Numbered from the stretch's first letter, positions 7,366-16,779 are shown. The stretch: DNA of 64,000 nucleotides from an uncultured Oscillibacter sp. (GCA_910578935.1 CAJTSM010000006.1:82961-146960); one strand, 5' to 3'. Notes: generated from the letters alone by a model not told the origin. A program made the numbers and translations.

Positions 7366-7998
7366 TCAATCTGAACCGGATTCAATGGCCGCTTTTTCAG
7401 ACATTGTATCATAAAAGGAGAAGTTCGTAAAGTCCGCCGTCAAAATGCTCTCCCCGTCCACGGCGATTTCCCCCCGGACAGGGGTTCCGGTTTCCAGGTT
7501 CAACCAGACTGTGGAGAGAATCTTTCCGTCCTTCACTCCCGTCTGGTCCACCGTGAGGCGGAGGCAGGGAACGCCGTTCCACTCCTCCTCGTTCTCCTCC
7601 AACAGCCAGCCGTCCCGGAGGGCGTTCATCAGTCTGGGCAGACAGGCGGCGGGGCTGATTTCCTCGTCGCTGAGGGCTCCGGCGTTAAGGCTGGCGTCTT
7701 CGTACTCCAGCCGCCAGTCCGTGTCGCTCAGCACGGCCTTCACCCCGGCGATGGTTTCCGGGGACAGAACCTCCACCGTGCTTTCCCCGCCGGGGACATA
7801 GTTGCAGCGGAGCTCCGCCTCCCAGGCCAGGTCTTCCTGGCCGCAGGAGACAAGGGCCTCCATGGCACAGCCCGTGCAGTCATGATAGCGGTCCCGCAGA
7901 TCCGCCGCCCGGGATTCTCCGTCCCCGCCCGCTTGGCCGCCGCAGGACGCCAGCAGCAGGAGCAGGGTCATCATTGGTACGCACTTCCAAAGGCGCAC
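7366..7998 (-). CDS. Lipoprotein (YdcC/LolA-like position)
   Basis: The GTG at 7998 is chosen because AAAGGAGG lies 7 bases upstream. The protein then begins with a hydrophobic signal and a lipobox LLASC (Cys about 18), so it is probably anchored to the outer face of the membrane. The rest is a soluble beta-rich domain (WEAELRCNYVPGGESTVEVL, WNGVPCLRLTVDQ, VWLNLETGTPVRGEI) with the feel of LolA-like outer-membrane-carrier folds. In Bacillus a ydcC lipoprotein precedes alr and the mazEF-type genes, so synteny supports this. Function unproven. Starts 13 bases after nnrDE. Confidence 0.75.
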   Translation of the reverse strand: MRLWKCVPMMTLLLLLASCGGQAGGDGESRAADLRDRYHDCTGCAMEALVSCGQEDLAWEAELRCNYVPGGESTVEVLSPETIAGVKAVLSDTDWRLEYEDASLNAGALSDEEISPAACLPRLMNALRDGWLLEENEEEWNGVPCLRLTVDQTGVKDGKILSTVWLNLETGTPVRGEIAVDGESILTADFTNFSFYDTMSEKAAIESGSD

Positions 7999-8011
7999 CG
8001 GAAAACCTCCT

Positions 8012-9562
8012 TTATATTCCAATTCCTTGAAGTTTTGAGAAAACTTTTGGGAATGCGGCGGCGGTATCCTCCGGCGTCATGCCGTACGCCGTCAGTGTCT
8101 CTGACGCCAGGTCCGCCGCCCGGCCATGTATCCACACGGCCCCCGCCGCCGCCATCACCGGGCTGGCCCCCTGAGCAAGCAAAGAGGCGATCAGCCCGGT
8201 CAGCAGGTCGCCGCTGCCGCCCTTGGCAAGGCCGGAGCCGCCGGTGGTGTTCACCAGCGCGTTTCCCGCCGGTCCGGCCGTGACGGTCCGGTGGCCTTTC
8301 AGTACCAGGACGCAGCCATGGGTCTGGGCGAAGGACCGGGCGGCGCCCACCGGGTCCCCGGCGGGGTTTCCCCCGATGCGGGCGAATTCCCCGCCGTGGG
8401 GCGTCAAAATCGTAACCCGCCCCCGCCGCTGGTCCAAGATATCTATATGTCCCTCCAGCGCGTTTATGCCGTCCGCATCCAGGACCACCGGCTTTTCGGT
8501 CTGCCGGAGAGTCTCCAGAACCAGCCGCCGGGTGGATTCCCGGCGGCCCAGCCCAGGTCCCAGGGCCAGTACGCCGCAGTTTTCCAGCCGTTCCAAAAGC
8601 TCCGGCAGAGCCCGGTGACTTAGGCTTCCCCGGCGGTCCGCCAGGGGAAAGGGCATGGCGGAGGCGCACTTCACGGCCTCAACCCCCCAGATGGACTCCG
8701 GTACCCCCAGGTACACCAGCCCGCAGCCGGATTTTACCGCTGCTAAAGCGGTCAGGTAAGGCGCGCCGGTGTAGCCCACGGAGCCGCCTACGATGAGGAC
8801 TTTTCCAAAATCCCCCTTGTGGCCGTCCCTCTTCCGGGGCGGCAGAGCCGCGGCGGCAAAGTCCGCCTCCACCGCCTGAACGGGACAGGGGATCTCCCGG
8901 ACCAGGGCGGCGGGGATGCCGATGTCGTGGACCGTGACTTTCCCGGAGAGGACGGCCCCATCTCCTGCCGCCTGCCCGATTTTGGGCAGGGAGAACGTGA
9001 CGGTCCGGTCCGCCCGCACGGCCCGCCCCAGAATCCGCCCGGTGTCCGCCGCCACGCCGCTGGCAAGATCGGCGGCGATGACCGTGCCTTTGCAGGTGTT
9101 GATCAGGTCAATGGCAGCGGCGAATTTGGAGCCTGGAGCGATCTCCCGGTTGAGTCCCACGCCCAACAAGGCGTCGATTACCACGTGGCAGCCCCGCGCC
9201 CAGGCGGCCTGGGCCTTGTCTTCTGGATCAAAGCTCTCCAGTTCCACACCGCACTCGCTGAGGCGGCCCGTCTCTTCCATGGCGTCGGGAGTGAGGCGGT
9301 CATACTCCCCCGCCAGGAAAACCCGGACCTTGAGGCCCATCAAAAAGAGGAGCCGCGCCGCGCCGATGCCGTCTCCGCCGTTGTTCCCCGGACCGCAGAA
9401 GACAGCGGCCCGGCATTTTGACGCTTTCTCCGGCAGAAGGTCCAGCGCCGCTTGGGCCACCTCCGCCGCCGCCCGTTCCATCAGGTCGATGGAGGGGATA
9501 TTTCGCTCCGCGATGGCCTTTCGGTCCAGTTCCCGCATCTGTTCGGCTGCTGCCAGCTTCAT
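8012..9562 (-). CDS. nnr: Bifunctional NAD(P)H-hydrate epimerase / ADP-dependent dehydratase
   Basis: A 516-residue fusion that repairs damaged NAD(P)H. The N-terminal YjeF epimerase domain (about 1-215) shows FCGPGNNGGDGIGAARLL. The C-terminal ribokinase-like dehydratase (about 230-510) shows GHKGDFGKVLIVGGSVGYTG, LGPGLGR, VLDADGINAL, ILTPHGGEFAR and the active-site NTTGGSGLAKGGSGDLLTG. It interconverts R- and S-hydrates and dehydrates them with ADP. Length is normal for the fused family. It leads the nnr-lipoprotein-mazF group. Confidence 0.96.
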   Translation of the reverse strand: MKLAAAEQMRELDRKAIAERNIPSIDLMERAAAEVAQAALDLLPEKASKCRAAVFCGPGNNGGDGIGAARLLFLMGLKVRVFLAGEYDRLTPDAMEETGRLSECGVELESFDPEDKAQAAWARGCHVVIDALLGVGLNREIAPGSKFAAAIDLINTCKGTVIAADLASGVAADTGRILGRAVRADRTVTFSLPKIGQAAGDGAVLSGKVTVHDIGIPAALVREIPCPVQAVEADFAAAALPPRKRDGHKGDFGKVLIVGGSVGYTGAPYLTALAAVKSGCGLVYLGVPESIWGVEAVKCASAMPFPLADRRGSLSHRALPELLERLENCGVLALGPGLGRRESTRRLVLETLRQTEKPVVLDADGINALEGHIDILDQRRGRVTILTPHGGEFARIGGNPAGDPVGAARSFAQTHGCVLVLKGHRTVTAGPAGNALVNTTGGSGLAKGGSGDLLTGLIASLLAQGASPVMAAAGAVWIHGRAADLASETLTAYGMTPEDTAAAFPKVFSKLQGIGI

Positions 9563-9782
9563 AAGCCCCTACCTCCCGCGTGTCGAAATTTGATGGTTTA
9601 ATTATAGCGGGTTTCCGGCGGGAACGCAATCGGGAACCTTGCCTTTGCCCGAAAAAGCTGTTAAAATCAAGGGACGCAACCGAAAGTTTACACGGATTTT
9701 CTCAAACGCAACACAGAGTCCCTGGCGTTGCGCCCGCTGTTCCGGCAGAATAGGAGTATCAATTTCAAGGAGGTTTTCCCCC

Positions 9783-10673
9783 ATGTCGTTTTCCGAAAAT
9801 TTACAATTCCTCCGGGCCCAGGCCGGCGTAACCCAGGAGCAGTTCGCCGAGCAGATGGACGTGTCCCGCCAGTCTGTCAGCAAGTGGGAGGGGGGGCTGA
9901 GCTTTCCCGAGATGGATACCCTGCTTCGCATCTGCGATCTGTACGACGTGAATCTGGACACCCTCCTCCGGGGCAGCGTGGAGGAGAGCCGCACCGCCGA
10001 CACGGCGAAGTACGACGCCTTCATGACCCGCTTCGCCTGGAGGGTTTCCCTGGCCACCGCCGCCATCATCGCCGCCGTGGGCCTGTGCGGCCTGATGGAG
10101 ACCCTGGGCGCACCGGAGGCGCTGGCCGGGGCGGCGCTTCTGCTGGTCATCACGGTATGCGTGGTGGTCTTCGTGGTTTCCGGCATTGAGTACGCGAACT
10201 TCCGCAAAAAGAATCCTCTCATCACCGATTTCTACACAGAGGAACAGAAGGAGTCTTTCCAGCGAAAGTTTGTCTGGCACATCGCCGGGGGCGTGGGCGC
10301 GATCCTGTTTGCCGTGGCGCTGCTGGCGCTGTTTTTCTCCGCCTTTCCGGAGAGGGAGCCCTATGAGTCCTATGCCATGGCCTTTTTCCTGCTGATTGCC
10401 GCCGGGGCGGTGTGGTCCTTTATCTACGGCGGCATTGTACACGACAAGTTTGACATAGCCCGGTACAACCGGGAGAACAACCCCACGCCGGAAACCAAGC
10501 GGCGCAACGACCTGGTGGGGACTGTCTGCGCCGTCATCATGCTGCTGGCCACGGCCATTTACGTAGGGCTCGGCCTGGCGCTGGACCTGTGGAAAACGGC
10601 CTGGTGGGTTTTCGCCGTGGGGGGCATCCTCTGCGGCGCGGCCGCCGTGGTTCTGGGGCCCAAGGGCGAGTAA
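9783..10673 (+). CDS. XRE-family regulator with membrane-spanning C-terminal domain
   Basis: The first 65 residues are a Cro/CI helix-turn-helix (FLRAQAGVTQEQFAEQMDVS, RQSVSKWEGG). The rest has five to six hydrophobic segments, among them ATAAIIAAVGLCGLM, ALLLVITVCVVVFVV, IAGGVGAILFAVALLALFF, MAFFLLIAAGAVWSF and AVIMLLATAIYVGLGLAL. Membrane-tethered XRE regulators of this kind are frequent in Firmicutes, often of unknown signal. ATG at 9783 follows AAGGAGG at 9 bases. Divergent from nnr. Confidence 0.8.
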   Translation: MSFSENLQFLRAQAGVTQEQFAEQMDVSRQSVSKWEGGLSFPEMDTLLRICDLYDVNLDTLLRGSVEESRTADTAKYDAFMTRFAWRVSLATAAIIAAVGLCGLMETLGAPEALAGAALLLVITVCVVVFVVSGIEYANFRKKNPLITDFYTEEQKESFQRKFVWHIAGGVGAILFAVALLALFFSAFPEREPYESYAMAFFLLIAAGAVWSFIYGGIVHDKFDIARYNRENNPTPETKRRNDLVGTVCAVIMLLATAIYVGLGLALDLWKTAWWVFAVGGILCGAAAVVLGPKGE

Positions 10674-10676
10674 AAG

Positions 10677-10716
10677 AACACCCGCTTGAAGCAGAGCGCT
10701 TCAGGCGGGTGTTTTC
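10677..10716. terminator. Bidirectional terminator
   Basis: AACACCCGC / GCGGGTGTT stem with an inner TTGAAGC / GCTTCAG helix, between convergent genes ending at 10673 and 10719. Confidence 0.85.
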
Positions 10717-10718
10717 CG

Positions 10719-11336
10719 TTAGGCTTTCACCGGAACCCCGGCGGCGTTCAGGGACCGGCGGAGGCGGGGCAGGTCCCCATCGAAAATCGCTCCGTCCAGC
10801 CCCACGAACCGGGCTCCCTCAATGTTGATGTTCAGATCGTCAATGAAGAAGCACTCCTCCGCCCGGAGGCCGTACTCCCGGAGGAGGGTCTGGTAAATCT
10901 CCGGCTGGGGCTTCAGAAGTTTCCAGTCGGCGGAGACGATTCTGCCGTCAAAGCAGTCGCTTCCCGGAATGAGGTCGAAGTATTGGGGCAGGTCCAGCTT
11001 GGCGTTGGACAGCAGGTAAATGCCGTACCCCAGCTCCTTCAGCTCCCGGATCAGCTCCGCCATGCCCTCCATGGGCAGCAGCCAGCGCCGCCACCAGTTT
11101 AGGGTCAGCTCCCGGGCCGGGGCGCGGAGCCGCTCCGGCAGGCGGGGACAGATACTATTCAGCCCGTCCTCCATGGACAGAGTCCCCCGGTCCATCTGAA
11201 TCCACTCCACGGAGCCGAAGACCTCCCGCAAAAGCAGGGCCCGGTCCTCCTCCGGGACGCCCAAGCCCTCCACAAACAGATTGGGCTTCCAGTGAATCAG
11301 CACGTTGCCCATGTCGAATACGATATGGCGGATCAT
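10719..11336 (-). CDS. HAD-superfamily hydrolase
   Basis: A 205-residue HAD-IA phosphatase. Motif I HIVFDMGNVLIHW has Asn-Val in place of the usual Asp-Thr, as in many Asp-x-Gly-Asn members; motif II is LLSNAK, the motif III lysine lies in KLLKPQPEIYQTLL, and motif IV is FFIDDLNINIEGA. Substrate unknown. The ATG at 11336 overlaps the GH13 stop by four bases, so it is translated with the glucosidase. Removal of a sugar-phosphate product would fit the context, but this is inference. Confidence 0.85.
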   Translation of the reverse strand: MIRHIVFDMGNVLIHWKPNLFVEGLGVPEEDRALLLREVFGSVEWIQMDRGTLSMEDGLNSICPRLPERLRAPARELTLNWWRRWLLPMEGMAELIRELKELGYGIYLLSNAKLDLPQYFDLIPGSDCFDGRIVSADWKLLKPQPEIYQTLLREYGLRAEECFFIDDLNINIEGARFVGLDGAIFDGDLPRLRRSLNAAGVPVKA

Positions 11337-13054
11337 AGCGCCTCCTCTTCTCCGGCCCCGCAGGCCAGAACCACAATTTGATAGGTACGCAGCCGGAGAC
11401 AGCCCTCCCGGCATTCCAGATGGTCACAGTTGTTCAGCAGTACCCGGAAGGGCTCCGCAAAGGGGACGGAGGCTGTACCCCGACCATAGTGGCAGAGCAC
11501 CAGGACCCGCCTCCCGGAGGACTCTCCGGTCCGCCAATAGGCAAAGATCTCCGGCTCCTCCCGGAAAGCGGGCCGGAAGCCGCCCCGGACCAGCACGTCC
11601 TCCCATTTCGGGTCCTTTCGCAGGGCCAGCAGGCGCTTATACCACCCCCGAACGGAGCGCTTCGAAACAGCGTCGGCCTCCACGTTCAGCTTCCGGTAAT
11701 TGGGGTTCACCGGGAACCAGGGCGTGCCGGAGGTGAACCCGGCGTGTTTGCCGCCGGTCCACTGCATGGGGGTCCGGGCGTTGTCCCGGCTGCGGCGGCG
11801 GCAGACGGCCATGGCTTCCGCCTCCGTCCGCCCGGCGGACAGCGCCGCCCGGTATTGGTCCCGGGTGCTTAGGTCCTCAAAATCCTCTGCGGTGCGGAAG
11901 CTTCCGTTCCGCATGCCGATTTCCTGACCCTGGTATAGAAAGGGAATTCCCCGCAGCAGGACGGACAGGGCCGCCAAGGCGGTGATCCCCTCATAGCTGT
12001 CGTCTCCCTCCGGCAGGAAGAAGCTGGGACTCCGGGGTTGGTCGTGGTTCTCCAGGATGTTGGAGAGGAACACGAAGTTCCCGGCGTTTTCCTGGGATTG
12101 AAAAATTGCGTCCCGCCAAGTCTGAAAATCAAAGGGTTTGTACTGATACCAATAGGCCCCGCTGCGGTCCGCCACGCAGTGGCCGAAATCGAAGAGGGTG
12201 GAAAAATAGCCCTCCGGCCCTCCGAATTCCGTCATCCGCCCCGGGGCGATGCTGAACACTTCGCCTACGGTGAAAGCATCGTGGGGGAGGAAGCACTCTC
12301 GCTTCAGCTGGTTCAAAAACGCCCCGATTTCCGGAGTCTGGGGCAGCATTTTGGCCACGGCACAGGTGCCGTCCGGGCTGTCGGCGGGGCCGTCCCGGAA
12401 GGTCAGGTCCTTTTTGAGATTAATGATGGCGTCCAGCCGGAAGCCGGAAACCCCCTTGTCCAGCCACCAGTTCACCATGCCGCAAATGTTCCGGCGGATC
12501 TCCGGGTTTTCCCAGTTCAAATCCGGCTGTTCCTTGGCGAAGGTGTGGAAGTAGTAGAGGTCCGAGCCGGGCAGACGGTCCCAGCAGCTGCCGCCGAACT
12601 CCGCCCGCCAGTTGTTGGGCGGGCCGCCGTTTCGCCCCGGCTTTAAGTAGAAATATTGGCCATATTTCCCCGCCGGGTCCCGGATGGCCTCCTGAAACCA
12701 GGGGTGCTGGTCGGAGCAGTGGCTGACCACCAGGTCCATCACCAGGCGCATCCCCCGGCGCTTCAGCTCCCGGATCAGCGCGTCCATGTCCTCCATAGAG
12801 CCAAAGCAGGGGTCAACGCCGTAATAGTCGGAAATGTCATACCCTTGGTCCACCATGGGGGAGGGGTAAACCGGGGAGAGCCAGAGGATATCCACCCCCA
12901 GGTCCTTCAAATAGTCCAGTTTGGAGAGGATGCCGGGCAGATCCCCAATGCCGTCCCCGTTGCTGTCCAGAAAGCTCTTGGGGTAGATCTGATATGCGAT
13001 TTTGTTTTGCCACCAGGGGGAGGAAGCTTGACCGGCGCCGCGTTCCTCAGGCAT
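11333..13054 (-). CDS. GH13 alpha-glucosidase (oligo-1,6-glucosidase type)
   Basis: A 573-residue (beta/alpha)8 alpha-glucosidase acting on short alpha-glucosides; the lack of a signal peptide puts it in the cytoplasm. Catalytic residues are visible: nucleophile Asp in GVSGFRLDAI (about 208), acid/base Glu in FTVGEVFS (about 265), and transition-state Asp in LENHDQPR (about 338). The N-terminal QIYPKSFLDSNGDGIGDLPG is the calcium-binding/start signature of this subfamily. Linkage preference (isomaltose, trehalose-6-phosphate, sucrose) cannot be read safely. No sugar transporter is adjacent. Its start overlaps the 3' end of the nucleoside kinase gene by 8 bases. Confidence 0.92.
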   Translation of the reverse strand: MPEERGAGQASSPWWQNKIAYQIYPKSFLDSNGDGIGDLPGILSKLDYLKDLGVDILWLSPVYPSPMVDQGYDISDYYGVDPCFGSMEDMDALIRELKRRGMRLVMDLVVSHCSDQHPWFQEAIRDPAGKYGQYFYLKPGRNGGPPNNWRAEFGGSCWDRLPGSDLYYFHTFAKEQPDLNWENPEIRRNICGMVNWWLDKGVSGFRLDAIINLKKDLTFRDGPADSPDGTCAVAKMLPQTPEIGAFLNQLKRECFLPHDAFTVGEVFSIAPGRMTEFGGPEGYFSTLFDFGHCVADRSGAYWYQYKPFDFQTWRDAIFQSQENAGNFVFLSNILENHDQPRSPSFFLPEGDDSYEGITALAALSVLLRGIPFLYQGQEIGMRNGSFRTAEDFEDLSTRDQYRAALSAGRTEAEAMAVCRRRSRDNARTPMQWTGGKHAGFTSGTPWFPVNPNYRKLNVEADAVSKRSVRGWYKRLLALRKDPKWEDVLVRGGFRPAFREEPEIFAYWRTGESSGRRVLVLCHYGRGTASVPFAEPFRVLLNNCDHLECREGCLRLRTYQIVVLACGAGEEEAL

Positions 13055-14717
13055 GGTAGCAGCCCCCGCCGATGAACTCCCGCATGAGGGAGGTCTTGGG
13101 GATGTTGTCCGCCGGGATGGGCAGGAAGTAGTTCAGGAATTTCAGCAGCCGCTTGGCCTCAATGTACTCCTCGCTGTCCCGGGGCACGCCGAAGAGCAGG
13201 GGCTGGACATAGGGCTTCAGCAGGGCCGTCTCGTAGATCAAGGCGGAGTTGAAGACCATATCCGCGCTGTCCTGGAAGGGGAAAATGTTGTTTTCCTCCC
13301 CCCGACGGACGGAGGGCCACATTTTAATCGTGGCCTGGGCGCTGTAGCCCCGGGTCCGGGCGTCCCGCTCGATGCGGCGGAGGAGCCGGGCGTCGGTGGT
13401 GGGAATCCGGTTGTGGTCGTCGATGTTCAGGGTGGTCAGGCAGCTGATATAGATTTTGTATTTGCTCTCGGCGGGCAGGGCGTGGGTGAATTTGTCGTTC
13501 AGGCAGTGGATGCCCTCGATGACCAGCACGTCCCCCTCCTCCAGGCGGAGGAAATTGCCGTTGTACTCCCGCTGGCCCTTTTTGAAGTTGTAGGTGGGGA
13601 GCTCCACCGTCTCGCCGTTCAGCAGGCGGACGCAGTCCTGGTTGAACTGCTCCACGTCCATGGCCCCCAGGCCCTCGAAGTCGTAGTTGCCGTTTTCATC
13701 CCGGGGGGTCTTGTCCCGGTTGACGAAGTAGTTGTCCGTGGCGATGGGGTAGGGCCGCAGGCCGTGGGCCCGGAGCTGGGTGGAGAGGCGGTGGGAGAAG
13801 GTGGTCTTGCCGGAGGAGGAGGGCCCCGCGATCATGACGAAGCGCACGTCCTTCCGGGAGGCGATCTCCGCGGCGATGTCCCCGATCTTTTTCTCCATCA
13901 TGGCCTCGTGGGCCAGGATCAGCGGCGTGGCCCCGCCCTGGGAGATGGTGGTGTTCAGCTCCGCCACGTTGGAGGCGTTCAGCGCCTCGGAGCGGAGGGT
14001 GGACTGGTAGAGCTCCCGGAAGACCTTGCGGGAGGGTTTGAAGTCCCCCAGATGGTTGGGGTCCTTCTGGGTGGGCAGGCGGAGGACGAAGCCGTTTTCG
14101 AAAAGCTCCAGGCCAAAGCAGCGGATGTAGCCGGTGTCCGGGGCCATGTAGCCGTAGAAGTAGTCCACAAAGCCGTCCAGGGAGTAGACGTTGACGTGGG
14201 AGTTGATCCGGAAGCTGAGGAGCTGGGCCTTGTGGACCAGCCGGGCCTCCCGGAAGAGGTCGATGGCGTCGTCGGTGTTTAGGGTCTTTTTCTCAATGGG
14301 CAGGGCGGCGGCGGACAGCTCCCGCATCCGGGCCTCCACCTTCTCTAGCAGCGCCTGATCCAGGGTGAAGTTCCCCTTGGCCAGGAGGAAGAGGGCGCTG
14401 CTGAGGGAGTATTCCACGGAGATGCGCTCTACGTTCTCCCGGCCCGCCACGTCGTAGAAGGCCTTCAGCATCAGAAAGACCGCGCTGCGCTCATAGGTCT
14501 GGATACCGGGCTTGTCCTGGGCGGTGACCATTTTCAGCGAACATTCCCGGTCCAACACCTTGTGGAGTTCACAGAGCTTTCCGTCCCGGTTGACCAGTAG
14601 AATGTCGCAGGGGTAACGGTCCTGGAAATCCGCCGCGATGGCGCGATAGGGGGTTCCGTGTGGATAGGCGTATTCCGCACCGTCCACGGTGACCTTGATC
14701 ACTCTCTTCTCTTCCAT
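13047..14717 (-). CDS. Nucleoside kinase (uridine kinase-like) with N-terminal TGS-type domain
   Basis: A 556-residue protein with three parts. The N-terminus (about 1-65) is a TGS-like domain (VIKVTVDGAEYAYPHGTPY). The middle resembles the threonyl-tRNA synthetase second additional domain. The C-terminal P-loop kinase has Walker A GPSSSGKTT (about 298-306) and YPIATDNYFVNRDKTPRDE, as in uridine kinases. This architecture is a common clostridial nucleoside kinase; the acceptor nucleoside is not known from sequence. ATG at 14717 is set by GGAGGCTATCCCC. It heads the kinase-GH13-HAD operon. Confidence 0.87.
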   Translation of the reverse strand: MEEKRVIKVTVDGAEYAYPHGTPYRAIAADFQDRYPCDILLVNRDGKLCELHKVLDRECSLKMVTAQDKPGIQTYERSAVFLMLKAFYDVAGRENVERISVEYSLSSALFLLAKGNFTLDQALLEKVEARMRELSAAALPIEKKTLNTDDAIDLFREARLVHKAQLLSFRINSHVNVYSLDGFVDYFYGYMAPDTGYIRCFGLELFENGFVLRLPTQKDPNHLGDFKPSRKVFRELYQSTLRSEALNASNVAELNTTISQGGATPLILAHEAMMEKKIGDIAAEIASRKDVRFVMIAGPSSSGKTTFSHRLSTQLRAHGLRPYPIATDNYFVNRDKTPRDENGNYDFEGLGAMDVEQFNQDCVRLLNGETVELPTYNFKKGQREYNGNFLRLEEGDVLVIEGIHCLNDKFTHALPAESKYKIYISCLTTLNIDDHNRIPTTDARLLRRIERDARTRGYSAQATIKMWPSVRRGEENNIFPFQDSADMVFNSALIYETALLKPYVQPLLFGVPRDSEEYIEAKRLLKFLNYFLPIPADNIPKTSLMREFIGGGCYHA

Positions 14718-14775
14718 GGGGATAGCCTCCTTTATGTGTGATTGCCCAGCCGGGCTTTCCGGTTGTCTCTTGCTT

Positions 14776-14804
14776 ATATTACAATATTTTTTGGCAAAAT
14801 ACAA
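14776..14804 (-). promoter_or_regulatory. Promoter of the kinase-GH13-HAD operon
   Basis: Minus strand -35 TTGTAT (14799-14804), 17-base spacer, -10 TAATAT (14776-14781). Confidence 0.65.
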
Positions 14805-14909
14805 GGACGATTCCATAGGCGGACGGCCCTGCCGCAGTAAAGCAAAAAGCCCTGTGACGGTGAGATCACAGAGCTTTCCTCCCAGTCTTCCGGTTGAAAG
14901 GAGGGGCAT

Positions 14910-16322
14910 TTAGGGCTTGATTGAAAAATTCCCGCCGCGCAGGGCGACGTCTTTCCATTCGTCCACATCGCACTGCCCCTGCTGGTCGTTTCCTGCGGCG
15001 ACAACGGTCCCATCCCGTTTTAAGCCCAAGGTATATCCGTATCCGGCGGAAACGGCGGTGATGTCCTCCCAACTGCTGATCTCTTTATGGGAGTTGGGAA
15101 AGCTCCCGGGGCTTTGGGTAGTGAGGACGCGCCCGTCTGCGGTCAGGCCCACCGTGTGGTAATCTCCCGCGGAGATGGCGACGACCTTCTCCCATTCTCC
15201 CACGTTGCACTGACCGTCAGAGTTGTCGCCCACGGCGACGACGGTTCCGTCCCGTTTCAGGGCCGCTACGTGCCCTCCGCCCCGGTTGCCCTCTCCTGTG
15301 CTTCCGCCGGTGGCGATATCTATGAGATCCGTCCACTGTTCCCGGTGGGCGTCAATTTCCTCCAGCAGCCAGTCCTTGTTCACCCCTGCGATGTGTACGT
15401 GTCCGTCCTGGTCCAGTCCAACCGTGCGCTGCCAGCTGGCGTCGATGGCCACGATCTTGGACCAGCCGCCGACGTCGGTTTCGCCAAAGCCGTCAATTCC
15501 CTGGGCGACCAGCGTGCCGTCTTCTTTCAGGCCCACGATATATTGTTGTCCCATAGCCACATCTACGATGTCCGCCCAGTGGTTTGTGACCAGGCGGTGG
15601 CCGGGCCTGTTTTGGGCGATCAGCAAAGTGCCGTCCTGCTTCAGGCCGGCGGCAAACTCCCCTTTGACAAAGACGGATATGAGATCACGCCAGGCCAGCA
15701 AGTCTTCCTTTTCCGCAAAACTGTCGCCGCAGAACAGGACCCGGCCGTCGGATGTGACCGCTGCGGAATGGCGTATGCCCGCGGAGATGGGGTTTGATTT
15801 CGCCAGGCGGAGGAGCATAATCCCACATTTGCCGGCAAGCTGCGGGCTGTCCTTATAATCGCCCAGCTCCAGGAAGGCCGCCTGGGCGGCGGCATAATCG
15901 CCGTTTTCATAGCAGTCCTTTGCGGAGAGATACGCCTCTTGTCTACTCAGCAGATCCTGAACTTTTTGTTCCGACTGCGTGACGCGGTCCTCTGTTTGGG
16001 TTCCTCCCGGGGTTTTGTTTTTCAGCGCCAAGATTCTTTCCTGAGCGCCCGCATAGTCCTCCGCGTCCAGCAGCCTCTTGATTTCGGCCCATTCCCCGGC
16101 CTCCTCTATATACCAGAGACTGTCCCGGTAATCGCCGATGCTTTGAAAAATATTGATTGCGCCGTCGTAGTCCCCGTCGGTAATCTTCTGATTGCCCAGA
16201 AGATAATTTCCCACCAGCGTCTGCTTGGTGGAATAGGCGTCTGCGCAAATGAACGACAGCAGAACAACGGCGGCCGCCGCTATGAGGATTCTTTGAAAAA
16301 CCGTTTTTCCGAATCTCTTCAT
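14910..16322 (-). CDS. Membrane-anchored RCC1-repeat / TPR-like protein
   Basis: The start at 16322 (MKRFGKTV) leads straight into one transmembrane segment (RILIAAAAVVLLSFICADA). Residues about 35-175 hold two helical repeat blocks with the pattern DYDGAINIFQSIGDYRDSLW and DYAAAQAAFLELGDYKDS, TPR-like. From about 185 to the end come RCC1-type beta-propeller repeats, each with a VGLKEDGTLVAQG-like unit (VTSDGRVLFCGDS, ALKRDGTVVAVGDNSDGQCN, GLKRDGTVVAAGNDQQGQCD). The domain is probably extracellular. Function unknown; interaction scaffold is an inference. It begins 7 bases after the stop of the upstream membrane-protein gene. Confidence 0.8.
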   Translation of the reverse strand: MKRFGKTVFQRILIAAAAVVLLSFICADAYSTKQTLVGNYLLGNQKITDGDYDGAINIFQSIGDYRDSLWYIEEAGEWAEIKRLLDAEDYAGAQERILALKNKTPGGTQTEDRVTQSEQKVQDLLSRQEAYLSAKDCYENGDYAAAQAAFLELGDYKDSPQLAGKCGIMLLRLAKSNPISAGIRHSAAVTSDGRVLFCGDSFAEKEDLLAWRDLISVFVKGEFAAGLKQDGTLLIAQNRPGHRLVTNHWADIVDVAMGQQYIVGLKEDGTLVAQGIDGFGETDVGGWSKIVAIDASWQRTVGLDQDGHVHIAGVNKDWLLEEIDAHREQWTDLIDIATGGSTGEGNRGGGHVAALKRDGTVVAVGDNSDGQCNVGEWEKVVAISAGDYHTVGLTADGRVLTTQSPGSFPNSHKEISSWEDITAVSAGYGYTLGLKRDGTVVAAGNDQQGQCDVDEWKDVALRGGNFSIKP

Positions 16323-16329
16323 GCTCTCA

Positions 16330-16779
16330 TCAATCCTCTTCCTGGACTCCCGCCGCCGGCACGGCCGTCTTTGCCGAGGCTTCCTCAAGCCGGAAGCCTA
16401 CGCGGGTAATGATCGTTACGGCCACCAGAAAACCGACGCGAAAAGCGCACGGCACCCAGGATTTTTTAGGCGTACCTCTTTCGTATAAAAAGGCATATGC
16501 CGTAAGGCTGAGCACTGCCAAAGCGACAGAGGAGACAATGAAATGCTCCCGGATTTTACCGTCCAGACCGCGTTCACAATCCAAGGCGGCACTGAACACG
16601 CTGGCGGAAATTGCGAATACGATCAGGACAAACTCCAGGAAGTGTCTGGATATGATCTGCTGGAACGTGTATTCCAGGTAGAGGTCGAAGAGTACGGAAA
16701 GCCCGGTGGGGACAAAGGCGGGAATGACCCCGAAATTCCTCCAGCGCTTCAGCCGCTCTTGCCGCGTGTACGTATTCAC
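16330..16779 (-). CDS. Small four-helix membrane protein
   Basis: I chose the GTG at 16779, preceded by AAAGGAG at 8 bases, giving 149 residues. Hydrophobic segments are NFGVIPAFVPTGLSVLFDLY, FLEFVLIVFAISASVFSAAL, FIVSSVALAVLSLTAYAFLY and CAFRVGFLVAVTIITRVGF. No family recognised. It shares a strong promoter with, and is directly followed by, the RCC1-repeat gene, suggesting the two membrane proteins work together. Confidence 0.65.
   Translation of the reverse strand: MNTYTRQERLKRWRNFGVIPAFVPTGLSVLFDLYLEYTFQQIISRHFLEFVLIVFAISASVFSAALDCERGLDGKIREHFIVSSVALAVLSLTAYAFLYERGTPKKSWVPCAFRVGFLVAVTIITRVGFRLEEASAKTAVPAAGVQEED

Noticed and set aside
9602..10225. 207-codon minus-strand frame across the XRE gene
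   Set aside because: Opposite strand of the clearly coding XRE protein; Ser/Arg-rich shadow.
13053..14282. 409-codon open frame opposite the nucleoside kinase
   Set aside because: Gly/Val/Asp-rich antisense translation typical of high-GC shadows.
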